From Desulfobacter postgatei 2ac9 (GTDB taxonomy: Bacteria; Desulfobacterota; Desulfobacteria; Desulfobacterales; Desulfobacteraceae), in contig NZ_CM001488.1 in assembly GCF_000233695.2 (NCBI RefSeq), positions 1,048,792-1,112,791 of the forward strand: DNA of 64,000 bases. The letters run 5' to 3'. The translations under genes were made by a program, and so were the position numbers. The first letter of the stretch is position 1. Every line of letters begins with the position of its first letter. The notes under the pieces were generated by a model. The model was given only the letters and a program-made list of their open reading frames with translations, ran no database searches and was not told the DNA's origin. This document shows positions 49,705 through 60,143 of the stretch, piece after piece.

Positions 49705-52014
49705 ATGAAACTGTTGAGACGATTGGTCCTTTTTTTATTGTTATGTGCATGCATGGCTTTTTTCGGGTATGCTTACCTGATCAATCATCAGGTGGCCCAG
49801 CGATTCAAAGACCGGTTGTGGGATGTGCCGGCCAAAGTATATGCACGGCCCATGACCCTTTATCCGGGCTTGCAGCTGTCCGTCAAATCCCTTGAGCAGG
49901 AACTGGATTTGCTGGGATATCGAAGGGTTGAAACCCAGGCGCAGTTGACGGTTCCTGGTACTTACACCCGGTATCAGGGGCGGTTTGTCCTCAGTTGCCG
50001 ATCCTTTGACTTTGGTGAACAGCGCCGCCCCGTGAGGCGCATAGAGCTAATCATTTCCGGCGATCGCATTGCCCAATTGAAAAGCGGGGAGCGCATCGCT
50101 GACATGGAACAGCTGGACCCCGTGCTGATCGGGCAGTTCTACCCGTCGTCCATGGAAGACCGTATCCTTGTTGATACTGAAGATATCCCGGCATTACTTA
50201 AAAAGACCATTATTGCCGTGGAGGATAAAAATTTTTATTCCCATTACGGTATTGATTTTAAATCCATTTTCCGGGCCATTGTGGTCAATATCCGCCAGGG
50301 TCGGCTTACCCAGGGCGCAAGTACCCTGACCCAGCAACTGGCAAAAAATTTTTTCCTTTCACCTGACAAAACGCTCAAACGAAAATTCAGCGAAGCCTTT
50401 GTCGCAGCAGCCATTGAGCGTCAGTTTACCAAGGAAGAAATTCTTGAAGCCTATATTAATGAAGTTTATTTAGGCCAGGACGGTTCCAGGGGCATATACG
50501 GGTTCGGTCTGGGGGCTCAGTTTTATTTCGGCAAGTCTTTGGAGTTGCTTTCGCCTAAAGAAACAGCTCTGTTGGTGGGTATGCTTAAAGGACCGTCCGT
50601 CTACAATCCAAGGGTGCATCCGGACCGGGCCATTGCCCGACGAAACACCGTGCTTGGTCTCATGGCAGACCAGGAGCTGATTTCATCCGCCGAGCTTACA
50701 AAATCACTCGGCAGTTCCTTAAGCGTTATTCCGATGCCCCGGCAATGGCGATTTCCCTTTTACCTGGATTTCGTTAAGCGCAGACTGCTTGAAGAATACC
50801 GTGAAAAGGATTTAAAAACCATGGGGCTGCGTATTTTTACCCCGTTGGATCCTTTGGTGCAGTTGGCTGCAGAAAAAGGGGTGGCGGATTTCATAGCGGG
50901 GAGAGATTCAAAGCTTGAGGCCGGTGTGGTGGTGACGGCCTCTGCGACCAATGAGATCCAGGCCCTGGTTGGGGGAAAGAAACCGAAATATCAAGGGTTT
51001 AACCGCGCCCTGGACGCAAAGCGTCCTATCGGTTCACTGGTGAAGCCTGTGGTATACCTTTCGGCCCTGGAGCGGCCTGAAAATTATACCCTGGTGACCC
51101 GGATCAATGACGGGCCTGTTGCATTGAAAAGTGGCGGCCGTCTTTGGAAGCCCATGAATTTTGACAAAAAATTCCATGGAGAACTGCCCTTGTTCCAGGC
51201 CCTGGTTCACTCCTACAATACCTCCACGGTCAGGCTTGGCATGGATCTTGGTTTGGACACCGTTTTTGCAACCATGGCGCAGTTGGGCTTTAAACCCAAT
51301 CCCCCGCTTGTTCCTGCAATGCTTCTTGGCAGTTTTGAGATGACGCCTGTCCAGGTTGCCCAGGTTTACCACACCCTGGCCTCGGGGGGATTCTACACCC
51401 CGGCCCGGGTCATCAACGCCGTTTATACCCCTGAAGGGGAAACACTCCAGCGCTATTCTTTGAACATTGAACAGCACCTGGATCCGGGAGCGGTATTCCT
51501 GGTGGACAAAACACTTCAGGCTGTTGTCCGTGAAGGTACAGGCAGATCTCTGTCCAGATGGCTTTCACCTGATTTGGGCATTGCCGGAAAGACCGGTACG
51601 ACCAATGATCTGCGGGATACCTGGTTTGCCGGATTTTCCGGAAATCGCCTGGCCGTGGTCTGGGTGGGCAGGGATGACAATCACTCCACTGGGCTCACCG
51701 GGGCTTCCGGGGCCCTGCAGGTTTTTGGCCGGATCATGGCACAAATCCCCAATACACCCCTGGTCCTGACGCCGCCGGAGAATATTGAATGGGCGGTGAT
51801 TGATCCGCAAACCGGGCTTCGCACAGACAGCAATGCTCCCGGTGCCCTTGCCGTGCCTTTTATCCAGGGGTCTGCCCCTGTTCTTTTTAATCCCCTTCCC
51901 AACCCCGGTACCCAAGTGATACCTAAGACCCCGGCATACCCAAGGCCTGGCCAACAACCGGTACAGAAAAAAAAGCCGCGATATCTCATTGACTGGCTCA
52001 AGGATGTGTTTTAA
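49705..52014 (+). CDS. Penicillin-binding protein 1B-like class A PBP
   Basis: 769 residues. An N-terminal anchor (LVLFLLLCACMAFFGYAYLI) is followed by a UB2H-like domain (VPAKVYARPMTLYPG, LLGYRRVE), glycosyltransferase domain with catalytic Glu173 (VEDKNFYSHYGID) and QGASTLTQQLAKN, and transpeptidase with Ser444 in GSLVK (SxxK), a second SYNTS motif and KTGTTN. It polymerises and cross-links peptidoglycan. The C-terminus ends in a proline-rich tail. The next gene (TPR lipoprotein) abuts with no gap, so the two may work together like PBP1B and LpoB, an inference. Confidence 0.94.
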   Translation: MKLLRRLVLFLLLCACMAFFGYAYLINHQVAQRFKDRLWDVPAKVYARPMTLYPGLQLSVKSLEQELDLLGYRRVETQAQLTVPGTYTRYQGRFVLSCRSFDFGEQRRPVRRIELIISGDRIAQLKSGERIADMEQLDPVLIGQFYPSSMEDRILVDTEDIPALLKKTIIAVEDKNFYSHYGIDFKSIFRAIVVNIRQGRLTQGASTLTQQLAKNFFLSPDKTLKRKFSEAFVAAAIERQFTKEEILEAYINEVYLGQDGSRGIYGFGLGAQFYFGKSLELLSPKETALLVGMLKGPSVYNPRVHPDRAIARRNTVLGLMADQELISSAELTKSLGSSLSVIPMPRQWRFPFYLDFVKRRLLEEYREKDLKTMGLRIFTPLDPLVQLAAEKGVADFIAGRDSKLEAGVVVTASATNEIQALVGGKKPKYQGFNRALDAKRPIGSLVKPVVYLSALERPENYTLVTRINDGPVALKSGGRLWKPMNFDKKFHGELPLFQALVHSYNTSTVRLGMDLGLDTVFATMAQLGFKPNPPLVPAMLLGSFEMTPVQVAQVYHTLASGGFYTPARVINAVYTPEGETLQRYSLNIEQHLDPGAVFLVDKTLQAVVREGTGRSLSRWLSPDLGIAGKTGTTNDLRDTWFAGFSGNRLAVVWVGRDDNHSTGLTGASGALQVFGRIMAQIPNTPLVLTPPENIEWAVIDPQTGLRTDSNAPGALAVPFIQGSAPVLFNPLPNPGTQVIPKTPAYPRPGQQPVQKKKPRYLIDWLKDVF

Positions 52015-52521
52015 ATGAAAAGATATTTTTTTTATTTCATTTTATTTATGACTCTTATGGTTTTATCCGCCTGTGCGCAAAAAAGACCTGTCTCAATACC
52101 CCAGTCCCATCGGCCCCCTGAATCCGTGCCCGAGATCGGCGGGCCTGTAAGGGATCAACGCGCTGCGCCCTATGATTCGACAGTTGGTGGGGGAAAGCAG
52201 GAGGAGAATCGGCTTCTGTCTGCGGTTCGTCCTGTCCAGCGTCCCCGGCCAAAGGCGTTGACCCGCATGATTGAGAATGCCGAAAATCAGCTGCGCCGCA
52301 AGCAACCCCAGCTTGCCTTTTCAACCCTGGAGCAGGCATTGTACATTGACGGTCAGGACCCTTTGGTCTGGCATCTGATGGCAAGGGCCCGGCTAGATCA
52401 AGGTAATATCGTCCAGGCGGTTTCCCTGGCCAAAAAATCCGACAGCCTGGCGGCTGCATATCCGGACGTAAAGAAAAAAAACGCAAAGCTGCTTCGCCAA
52501 GCCCAGGAGCGTGCTGATTAG
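52015..52521 (+). CDS. TPR-containing lipoprotein
   Basis: 168 residues. A lipoprotein signal (FMTLMVLSACAQK) with Cys after LSA, a proline-rich linker (about 25-75) and a C-terminal TPR pair (RRKQPQLAFSTLEQALYIDGQDP and HLMARARLDQGNIVQAVSLAKKS). It directly follows the PBP1B-like gene (stop TAA 52012-52014, ATG 52015), which suggests an outer-membrane cofactor of the PBP, as LpoB or LpoP activators are. That role is inferred. Other than this the gene has no close neighbours. Confidence 0.8.
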   Translation: MKRYFFYFILFMTLMVLSACAQKRPVSIPQSHRPPESVPEIGGPVRDQRAAPYDSTVGGGKQEENRLLSAVRPVQRPRPKALTRMIENAENQLRRKQPQLAFSTLEQALYIDGQDPLVWHLMARARLDQGNIVQAVSLAKKSDSLAAAYPDVKKKNAKLLRQAQERAD

Positions 52522-52533
52522 ATTCGTCTGTGT

Positions 52534-52590
52534 CCAGCAATTCTCATTTTATTCTCGCACAAAGCCTCAAAGGCACAAAAGGCCACAAAG
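52534..52590. repeat. Partial second copy of the MITE-like element
   Basis: CAGCAATTCTCATTTTATTC then TCGCACAAAGCCTCAAAGGC matches the left end of 9164-9295 closely (few substitutions over about 55 bases). The right terminal repeat is missing. Confidence 0.65.
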
Positions 52591-52670
52591 TTAAAATTCT
52601 AAAAGATATAGACATGATAGTTTTGCAATACTAAGGAACGGGTCTTAAATAACTTGTCCATTTTGCTATA

Positions 52671-52700
52671 TCCGTGAGCGTGGGCGTCTCGCCCGCACTC
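52671..52700. repeat. REP-like GC hairpin
   Basis: GAGCGTGGGCG-TCT-CGCCCGCACTC: arms pair with two mismatches (G-T allowed). It is short, GC-rich and lies in an AT-richer gap upstream of the Gate-domain gene. It could be a terminator or REP element. Confidence 0.6.
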
Positions 52701-52766
52701 CCAGATTAAATTATTTTGATCTCATTCCTTAGCTTTACCGGTACTGAAACCCCATTATGGTTGGAC

Positions 52767-53753
52767 ATGGAAATTTTATTATCTTCAATTGTGTTTACGG
52801 CGGACCTGATGTTTCGAATGGGCTCGGTAATGTTTATCAGTCTTTTCGGGGTGGAGCTGTTCATGCAGATGGGATTGATGCGCCACCTGAAACCTTTTGG
52901 GAAACCTGTGGCAAGAGCCGCCCGGCTACCGGCCGAAACAGCGGTTTGTTTTCTGGCCGCAATAGGCTCCATGATCGCGGCCCATACCATGGCAGCCCAA
53001 TTCCATGCGGACGGACGACTGAATGACCGTGAGCTGCGCCTTACCGGTATCCTCAATACAGTGCCCTTTCATCTCAGGGAGACTCTGACCTTTCAGCTTC
53101 CCATTGTTCTGCCTCTGCTCGGCACCCGTCTGGCCATGATTTACATTGCCGCCTTCTGGCTTACCGGCGTACTCAAACTTTGCTATGTGCTCATCTGCGG
53201 AAGGGCTTGGGGCAATGGCAAAGCGCCTTTGGAAACCGGGGAGGATCCATTTTCGGCCTACGAATGCTCGCCGGATGATCCGGAATGTCTTAACCGCAGT
53301 TTGACCCGGCTTTTGAAAGACGCCTGGCATGCGCGAAAAAAAATGTTTTTCAACATGATCGGTGTGCTGGCTGTTGTGACCCTGCTGGTTCAGGTGCTGA
53401 CCCTGTCGGGAATGCTCTCCTGGGTAGAGGCCGGGATTGCTCCTTTGACATCCGCCCTGGGTTTATCCGCGGCCGTCATTGGTCCGCTCACCACCTATAT
53501 ATTCAGTCCGATTGCCGGGATCAGCTACATGTCAACCCTTTTGGCCCAAAACAGCATCAGCGGCTATGAAGCCATCACGGCCCTCATAGCCGGCGGTCTG
53601 ATCATGATACCGGTTACCCGCCTGCGCCGGACCTTGCCTCGGTATATCGCCATTTACGGAGGCTGCAACGGTTCTCTCATCTGCCTTTTGACCATGGGGT
53701 TTGGTCTTTTGTCCAGAATACTGGTTTTGGCCTGGATTATCTTATTTTATTAG
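52767..53753 (+). CDS. Nucleoside-recognition (Gate) domain membrane protein
   Basis: About 328 residues from ATG 52767; a TTG at 52716 is possible. Eight or more hydrophobic segments. The family pattern ARAARLPAETAVCFLAAIGSMIAAHT and RLTGILNTVPFHLRETLTF is the Gate domain seen in SpmA/FeoB-type and nucleoside-transport proteins. A second half has LTTYIFSPIAGISYMSTLL. The transported substrate is unknown. It stands alone between a repeat cluster and the decayed ABC transporter. Confidence 0.78.
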   Translation: MEILLSSIVFTADLMFRMGSVMFISLFGVELFMQMGLMRHLKPFGKPVARAARLPAETAVCFLAAIGSMIAAHTMAAQFHADGRLNDRELRLTGILNTVPFHLRETLTFQLPIVLPLLGTRLAMIYIAAFWLTGVLKLCYVLICGRAWGNGKAPLETGEDPFSAYECSPDDPECLNRSLTRLLKDAWHARKKMFFNMIGVLAVVTLLVQVLTLSGMLSWVEAGIAPLTSALGLSAAVIGPLTTYIFSPIAGISYMSTLLAQNSISGYEAITALIAGGLIMIPVTRLRRTLPRYIAIYGGCNGSLICLLTMGFGLLSRILVLAWIILFY

Positions 53754-53803
53754 TTTTCTATTTGTAAAGCCATCAAGAAACAAGAGCAATTATTAACGAT
53801 GCT

Positions 53804-54166
53804 TCAGCCCATAAATTGCCGGACCCAGTCATTCACCGGGCGCAGCATCAGATCTTTTGGGGTGCCGGCCTGGACAATGCAGCCCTGGTTCATCAGGATG
53901 ATCCGAGATCCGGCGGCAAAGGCTTCTTCGTGATCGTGGGTGACAAATATGGTGGTGATGTGAAGCCGGGAGAAAATTTGTGTGAGTTGCTCCAGAAGGT
54001 GTTTTCGCAAGACCCGGTCCAGTGCGCTCAGGGGTTCGTCCAGCATGAGCAGCCTGGGGCTTGGGGCAAGGGTTCTTGCCAGGGCCACCTGCTGGCGCTC
54101 TCCTCCGGACAGTTTATCCACCTTTCTGTTTTCAAATCCTTTGAGATTGATAAGTTCACTTTCCAT
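53804..54166 (-). pseudogene. ABC-transporter ATPase fragment (N-terminus missing)
   Basis: 120 residues that start just before the ABC signature LSGGERQQVALARTLAPSPRLLMLDEPLSALD. Walker B, D-loop and His switch (VTHDHEEAFAAG) are present, but the Walker A P-loop and Q-loop half is absent, so it cannot bind ATP as it stands. The frame starts at an internal ATG adjoining the permease stop. The expected about 100 residues before it are not in the upstream DNA, which is permease coding sequence. Likely a deletion remnant of an ATP-binding subunit for a metal or thiamine transporter. Confidence 0.75.
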
Positions 54167-55242
54167 TAAAAGTGTTGTAGCCCTTTTGAACTGATTTTTT
54201 CAATGAGGATAAACCCGGCTGCTGTGATTGCCATGAGAAGGGTGGAGATAGCCATGGCCTGGCCGTAATTAATGGCGCCCGGCCGGCCTAAAAACCGGTA
54301 GATGGCCAGGGGTATGGTGGGGGTGCGTGGGCCTGCCGCGAAAATGGTGGCGCCGAATTCCCCCATGCTTATGGTAAAGGCAAACACGGCGCCTGCCGTC
54401 AATGCCCCGGATATTAACGGCAGGTCAATGCACCTGAATATGTTTCCAGGGCCGGCGCCTAGTGTGGAGGCAGCCTCCCTGATGTTGTTGGGGATGCTTT
54501 TCAAGGCAGGCAGCACCGCCCGAAGCACAAAGGGAAATCCCCCCAGGGCATGGACTAAAGGGACAAGCAGAATTGAAGACCGTAAGTTCAGCGGCGGCCG
54601 GTCCAGGGTGATGATGATGCTGAAACCCAGGGTGACTGCGGAAGTGGACAGGGGCAGCATAAACAACGGGTCAAAAAATCCGGCAAGGTTTTTTGCTTTT
54701 ATTCGGTCCAGGTGGTTCAGGCAGAGGGCTGCGCAAAGGCCTGTCACAAGGGCGATAAAAAGAGCGGTTCCCGCAAAGATAAAAGAGAACATATGGGCGG
54801 CCTGGCGAAAGATCTCTGCCTCTATGGTGGAATAGGCAGGTCCCCCAAGAATCAGAATAATGCCAAAGCTTGAAAAACAGAAGATGAAGACCAGAAAGGA
54901 AGCTACCCATACCGCAGGCATGAGAAGGGGCAGGGTAACATGGATAAATATCTGATACGGTCCTGCCCCGAGCATGGCTGCCGTTTCCTGGATATTGCCC
55001 CGCAACCCTGTCCAGAAGCTGGTCAAAATTCTGAGCATGACCGAAAAATTGTAAAACACATGGGCCATGAAAATCAGAACCAGGGGGTGGCGGATATTTA
55101 AGATACCCAGCCATCCGTTTTTGCCGAAACTTGCATCAAGGGCGGCGGCCACCACCACGGCAGGCAGCACAAAGGGGATGGATGCACACAGGGTTAAGAA
55201 TTTTTCATATATTTTTTTCTTTAGCTGTGGAAACCCACGCAT
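54166..55242 (-). pseudogene. ABC-transporter permease, N-terminally shortened
   Basis: 358 residues with two homologous membrane halves, each with a conserved EAA-type loop (ETAAMLGAGPYQIFIHVTLPLL and EAASTLGAGPGNIFRCIDLPLI). This resembles the two-in-one permeases of iron(III)/thiamine ABC systems (about 500 residues). The first half lacks the initial helices: the protein starts at MRGFPQLKK just before LCASIPFVLPAVVV. No substrate-binding protein is next to it. With the truncated ATPase downstream, the transporter is probably dead. Confidence 0.75.
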
Positions 55243-55310
55243 TTAGGCTTGGGAGAAAACAGTGCTTAACCAGGATTTTTGTATTAAAATTCGAATTAAA
55301 ACCATACAAG

Positions 55311-55383
55311 ACCATGAAGGACATGAAGATCAATTTTCAAGTATATCCTTCATGCTCTTCATGCTCTTCATGTCCTTCATGGT
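55311..55383. repeat. Inverted repeat of CATGAAGGACATGAAG type
   Basis: Left arm ACCATGAAGGACATGAAG, right arm its exact complement CTTCATGTCCTTCATGGT, separated by about 37 bases that contain further CTTCATG units. It lies between the shortened permease and the CoA ligase and may have promoted the deletions. Confidence 0.75.
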
Positions 55384-55419
55384 AAAAAACTCAGTGCTAA
55401 AATTTATGCTATTGGGTGA

Positions 55420-57084
55420 TCAGCGTCTTTCCGGCCAAATCTTTTCCGACATCTCCGTCAATTTGTATTTCTGAATTTTTCCTGAGGCCGTCATGGGATA
55501 TTGATCGATAAAATGGACATACCTGGGAATTTTGTAGCGGCTTATTTTTCCCCGGCAAAAGTCCTGGATATCGCTGGGCTCAAGATTTGCACCTTCATTC
55601 AGAATCACAAAGGCACCGACCTCTTCACCGTATTTCTCGCTGGGAACCGCAGCCACCTGGATATCCCGGATTCCATCCATGCGGTATAAAAATTCTTCGA
55701 TCTCCCTGGGATAGATATTTTCCCCGCCCCGGATGATCATGTCCTTGTGCCGGCCCGTGATGGACAGATTGCGTGCTTCGTCCATGACGCCAAGATCGCC
55801 TGAGTGCAGCCAGCCCTCCTCGTCAATGGTCTGAGCCGTGGCTTCAGGATTGTTGTAGTATCCTTTCATGACACTGTATCCCCTGACACACACTTCACCC
55901 TGTTGGCCCGGGGGCAGTTCTTTTCCTGTTCCAAGGTCAATGACCTTGACTTCAAGGTGGGGCAGGGCACGGCCCACGGTTTGTGTCCGCACCCGGATGT
56001 CGTCGTGAGGTCGGGTTTGGGTCAAGACCGGAGAGGCCTCGGTCAGACCGTAGCAGATGGTGATTTCCGTCATGTTCATCTCATTAATAACCTTCTCCAT
56101 GACACGGATGGGGCAGTTGGATCCTGCCATGATGCCGGTGCGCAGGGATGAAAAATCAAATTTCTTGAAAAGGGGATGTTCCAGCACGGCAATGAACATG
56201 GTGGGCACGCCGTAAAGGCCGGTACATTTTTCCTGCTCCACCGAGGCCATGATCAAAAGGGGATCAAATTTTTCCAGGATCACCATACAGGAGCCATGGT
56301 TGATGAAAGCCATTACCCCGAGTACACAGCCAAAGCAGTGGAAAAGGGGCACGGGCAGGCAGACCCGGTCATCCGGGCCCAGGTTCTGGTTGGCACCGAT
56401 CCAGAACCCGTTGTTGGCGATATTGTAGTGGGTGAGCATAACGCCTTTGGGAAAACCCGTGGTTCCCGACGTATACTGCATGTTCACCACATCATGGCAA
56501 TCCAGGCTATCCTGGCGGGCCTGGTATTCATCATCGGAAACCATGACGGACAAGGCCCGGATTTCGGGAGTGGTATACATGCCCCTGTGTTTTTCAGGGC
56601 CAAGAAAGATCACCCGTTTAAGATGGGGGAATTTTTCAGATTTCAGGTGGCCGCGCTGGCAGGTTTTCAGCTCCGGCACCAGTTCATATATGGTGGATAT
56701 GTAATCCGTGTCCTGGTATCCGTCAATGAGAAAGAGGTTTTCACAGTCAGATTGGGATAGCAGGTATTCAAGTTCCGCTGTTTTATAATTGGTGTTCACC
56801 GTGAGCAGCACAGCCCCGATTTTGGCCGTGGCAAACTGCAAAATCACCCAGTATGGTACATTGGTGGCCCATATACCTACCTTTTCTCCTTTCTTAATGC
56901 CCAGGGCCATCAAACCCTTGGCTGTTTCATCTACATAGGTGGCAAACTGTCTGTACGTCAGGCGAAAATCCCTGTCCACATATACAACAGCCGGGTTGTC
57001 CGGATATTTTTCAACGGTTCTGTCAAAGATCTGCCCTATGGTCAGGGCTTGCAATGGCAAAGTTTCGTCCATATGATGCTCCAT
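55420..57084 (-). CDS. AMP-forming acyl-CoA synthetase (fatty acid/aromatic acid CoA ligase)
   Basis: 554 residues. Adenylation motifs: [16 protein letters not shown] (about 200-216), [24 protein letters not shown] and the C-terminal lid with SGKIQKYKL. It forms an acyl-AMP then CoA thioester; the acid cannot be deduced. Start is ATG 57084, or ATG 57072, which has a better-placed GGAG. The gene lies 23 bases after the end of the divergent-free upstream XRE-cupin regulator and shares its strand, so the regulator probably controls it. Confidence 0.92.
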   Translation of the reverse strand: MEHHMDETLPLQALTIGQIFDRTVEKYPDNPAVVYVDRDFRLTYRQFATYVDETAKGLMALGIKKGEKVGIWATNVPYWVILQFATAKIGAVLLTVNTNYKTAELEYLLSQSDCENLFLIDGYQDTDYISTIYELVPELKTCQRGHLKSEKFPHLKRVIFLGPEKHRGMYTTPEIRALSVMVSDDEYQARQDSLDCHDVVNMQYTSGTTGFPKGVMLTHYNIANNGFWIGANQNLGPDDRVCLPVPLFHCFGCVLGVMAFINHGSCMVILEKFDPLLIMASVEQEKCTGLYGVPTMFIAVLEHPLFKKFDFSSLRTGIMAGSNCPIRVMEKVINEMNMTEITICYGLTEASPVLTQTRPHDDIRVRTQTVGRALPHLEVKVIDLGTGKELPPGQQGEVCVRGYSVMKGYYNNPEATAQTIDEEGWLHSGDLGVMDEARNLSITGRHKDMIIRGGENIYPREIEEFLYRMDGIRDIQVAAVPSEKYGEEVGAFVILNEGANLEPSDIQDFCRGKISRYKIPRYVHFIDQYPMTASGKIQKYKLTEMSEKIWPERR

Positions 57085-57107
57085 TCCTCTTTGGCTTAAG
57101 ATGGTTG

Positions 57108-57677
57108 TTATTCTGGGATATAAACCACGGCATAAATTTCAGCCTTTTTTTCCCCGACACAGGAGACATAATGGGGAACCACAGAGTTGTAATAGATGGA
57201 GTCTCCGGGTTTGAGTTCATATGTTTGATTGCCGTAAATCACTTCCACAACTCCTGAAACAATAACAATAAACTCTTCGCCTTCATGGGAAGAGAGAGTT
57301 TTTTTCTTTGCGGATTCAGGCAGGATTTCAACAAAGAACGGCTCCATGTGACGGTCTGACTTACCTTTGCCCAGGGCATAGAAATTTAAGGCAGGCGCTT
57401 TGTTGGTACTGTCAAGAACGGAAAAACTGTCTGCCCGTTCCGCCTTGTGGACAATATAAGGATCACTGCTGTCCTGGTCATCCAGAAAGGTGCCTAGCCG
57501 CACACCCAGGGCCCGGGCAATTTTCATTAAAGGCCCAAGGGGGGGATAGGCGTCTTCGTCAAGCATGGTTTTGATAAATTGGGGGTCAAGGCCGGCAGCC
57601 TCGGATAATGCCGTGATATCCATGCCCCGTTTTTCCATGAATGATAAAATCCGCTGGTTAACTTTTCCTGTTTGCAT
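57108..57677 (-). CDS. XRE-family regulator with C-terminal cupin domain
   Basis: 189 residues. HTH at about 8-60 ([25 protein letters not shown]), linker, then a cupin beta-barrel (about 110-185, [21 protein letters not shown] and [17 protein letters not shown]). Cupins of this class bind a small metabolite or metal and shift the HTH domain. It is transcribed first, then the CoA ligase gene follows after 23 bases. It lies divergent from a histidine kinase gene, with a palindrome in between as a candidate operator. Confidence 0.9.
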   Translation of the reverse strand: MQTGKVNQRILSFMEKRGMDITALSEAAGLDPQFIKTMLDEDAYPPLGPLMKIARALGVRLGTFLDDQDSSDPYIVHKAERADSFSVLDSTNKAPALNFYALGKGKSDRHMEPFFVEILPESAKKKTLSSHEGEEFIVIVSGVVEVIYGNQTYELKPGDSIYYNSVVPHYVSCVGEKKAEIYAVVYIPE

Positions 57678-57767
57678 CTATCCTCCATCATTATAGATTA
57701 TAAAAGTATATTGATATAATATATCATAAAATTTTTGTCAAAAAATTCATGGAGTTCATTCCCTGAT

Positions 57768-57788
57768 GCGGTATACCGAATATACCGC
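57768..57788. promoter_or_regulatory. Dyad in the divergent promoter region
   Basis: GCGGTATA-CCGAA-TATACCGC: perfect 8-bp arms, 5-base spacer. Located in the about 290-base gap between the XRE-cupin gene and the GAF kinase, so it could be an operator for the regulator. No T-run follows, which argues against a terminator. Confidence 0.5.
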
Positions 57789-57964
57789 GCTGTCGTTGAT
57801 TTCGCATGCGCGGTGAATCTTGCAATTGACGGTGTTTGTGTATGGATTGAATTTTAAAATAATATTTTTCTAGAGAAAGAGGGGCTGTTTTGGTTTATAA
57901 CAGGCGATTGAATTTTTAAGCGCTGATCGGCAACCATTAAAGACCGGATGCAAAGTTTCAACCC

Positions 57965-60070
57965 ATGGAACAATCAAAAATGGAAACTGCAAAAGGAAAA
58001 GAAGTGTATAGCAAAAAAGTACTGGATGCCTATTCCGCCCTGATTCGGGAAAAATATCCCGAAATTGAAGTCGAAGACCTCATGGCCGATGCTGGGATTG
58101 GAATTGATAAGACAGGGGATAATGCCCCGGGGATCTCCCAGGCACAGATCAATCGGTTCCATGAACGTTTGTGCATGCTTACCGATAATCTGAGAATCGC
58201 GAGGTCGGCCGGCCGGTATGCTGTGACGCCCGGATGCCTGGGAATGATTCGCAGCCTGGTGCTGCCATTCGCCGGGGTCAGGCGGGCCTGTGGGATGATG
58301 GTAAAATATGCCGGAGGCCTGACCCGGGCTTCGCGTTATACTATCCGTGATATAGAAAAAAATAAAATCGAAATTATGGTCACTCCCAATGAAGGTGTAA
58401 AAGAGGAACCTTTTCAGTGCGAGCTCCGACAGGGATATTTCCAGGGGCTTGTGGATGTTTTTCTCCATAATGAATTGTCCGTGCAGCATCCGGAATGTAT
58501 ATTCAACGGGGGCGGGGGGTGCCGGTATGAGCTATCCTGGAAGGGGTCGGCGTTTCCCATACTTGCCGTGCTTTCCTGGCTTGCCGGTGTTGCTGCAATC
58601 GCGATGCCCATTGCATTGTGGATAATACCTTCCCCTGTTGTGCCCAAAAGTTTGTGGCTGATTTGCCCGGCCTTATTGTTTTTTGCTCTGGGGTGGGCCG
58701 GCCAGAGCGTGAAATCAAAGGCGCTTGCAAAGTCTTTACGTGGTATTCATGCCGCCAGGGAAGAGATGCTCAATCAGGTTGAGGTCAATGCGGAAAATTC
58801 AAAGGCCATTGTCGATATCGGCCAGGCCCTGGAGCTTGAAGATCCTGATACTTGCATCTTTGAACGGACCACAAATATCGTGGGTAAAAAACTTCGGTAT
58901 GACCGAGTGATGATCATGATCGCCAATGATGAGAAAACGTCTTTGTGCTATCGTGGCGGGTATGGCTTTACCGAGGTTGAAAAGCTCTACATCAGCAATT
59001 ACAGCATTTCCCTTGATGGGTCATCCGAAGGGGTGTTTTATGAGTCCTTCCGGCACAAAAAAACCATGCTTGTGAATGATATGGCGTGGTTGAAGCAAAA
59101 ATATCCCCAGAGTCAGGACCTTGCCGACCGTCTCAAACCCCTTTCCTTTATTATCAGCCCCATCGAAGTGGATGGGGAAGCCATCGGCCTCATGATTGCC
59201 CTAAATACAGTCACCCTCAGAAGACTGGATAGAAATGACACTCACCTGGTCATGGCCGTGGCCCAGCAGGTCGGAAGCGTCTACAGGCGTCAGAAGTATG
59301 AAAAGCAGCAGGGTGAATTTAAACGTCAGATCGTGCAGCTTCAGAAAATGGAGGCACTTGGCGTTCTGGCAGGCGGTATTGCCCATGATTTCAATAATAT
59401 TTTATCCCCTATCATTGGATATACGGATCTATGCCTGTCAATGTGTCCGGAAGCTGGGAAGATGCTGACATACCTTCACCGGGTGAAAAATGCATCGGGT
59501 CGGGCCCAGGACCTGGTGGCCCAGATCCTGGCATTCAGCCGCCAGGGGGAAAGGGAGTATATCCGCTGCCACCCCGGCCCCATTATCAAGGAGAGCTTAA
59601 AGCTGCTGCGCGCATCTGTTCCCCAAACCATAAAGATCGAAACGTTGGTCAAAACAGATCTTGCGCCTGTGATGGCAGATCCCACCCAGATTCATCAACT
59701 GGTCATGAATCTTTGCACCAATGCCTATCATGCCATGGCGGACAACGGCGGGGTTCTTACCGTTTGTCTGGATGAAATTCAGGTTAACGAAAGCCCCCTT
59801 GAAGAGACGCGGCAGATGTTGCCCGGCCCCTATATTCATTTGCAGGTGAAAGATACGGGGCACGGGATGAGCCGTGCCGTCATGGACAATATATTTGAAC
59901 CCTATTTTACAACAAAGACAAAAGGACGGGGCACGGGCATGGGTCTTCCCATTATCAAGGGTATTGTTGCCCGGCTCAAGGGCTATATCTTTGTGGACAG
60001 TATTGAAGGAAAAGGCAGTTGTTTTGATATTTACCTGCCCCAGGCTGCTGAAAACAGATCCGCACAATGA
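57965..60070 (+). CDS. GAF-domain sensor histidine kinase
   Basis: 701 residues. A soluble N-terminal sensor (about 1-195) has a Gly-Cys segment (HPECIFNGGGGCRYELSW) resembling cysteine-bearing sensor folds. Two TM helices follow (about 198-222 and 228-247), then GAF (about 275-430) and HisKA with His474 in GGIAHDFNNILSPIIGY. The HATPase has LVMNLCTNAYHAM, DTGHGMS and GTGMGLPI. The cytoplasmic GAF may bind a cyclic nucleotide or other ligand. No response regulator is adjacent, so the partner is elsewhere. Confidence 0.87.
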   Translation: MEQSKMETAKGKEVYSKKVLDAYSALIREKYPEIEVEDLMADAGIGIDKTGDNAPGISQAQINRFHERLCMLTDNLRIARSAGRYAVTPGCLGMIRSLVLPFAGVRRACGMMVKYAGGLTRASRYTIRDIEKNKIEIMVTPNEGVKEEPFQCELRQGYFQGLVDVFLHNELSVQHPECIFNGGGGCRYELSWKGSAFPILAVLSWLAGVAAIAMPIALWIIPSPVVPKSLWLICPALLFFALGWAGQSVKSKALAKSLRGIHAAREEMLNQVEVNAENSKAIVDIGQALELEDPDTCIFERTTNIVGKKLRYDRVMIMIANDEKTSLCYRGGYGFTEVEKLYISNYSISLDGSSEGVFYESFRHKKTMLVNDMAWLKQKYPQSQDLADRLKPLSFIISPIEVDGEAIGLMIALNTVTLRRLDRNDTHLVMAVAQQVGSVYRRQKYEKQQGEFKRQIVQLQKMEALGVLAGGIAHDFNNILSPIIGYTDLCLSMCPEAGKMLTYLHRVKNASGRAQDLVAQILAFSRQGEREYIRCHPGPIIKESLKLLRASVPQTIKIETLVKTDLAPVMADPTQIHQLVMNLCTNAYHAMADNGGVLTVCLDEIQVNESPLEETRQMLPGPYIHLQVKDTGHGMSRAVMDNIFEPYFTTKTKGRGTGMGLPIIKGIVARLKGYIFVDSIEGKGSCFDIYLPQAAENRSAQ

Positions 60071-60143
60071 TCGTTTTTTTGAAAAAGGTGAGGGCCAACT
60101 ATGAAAAGAAACGAGATTCGGTTAACAAGAAATCGTAAATGTT

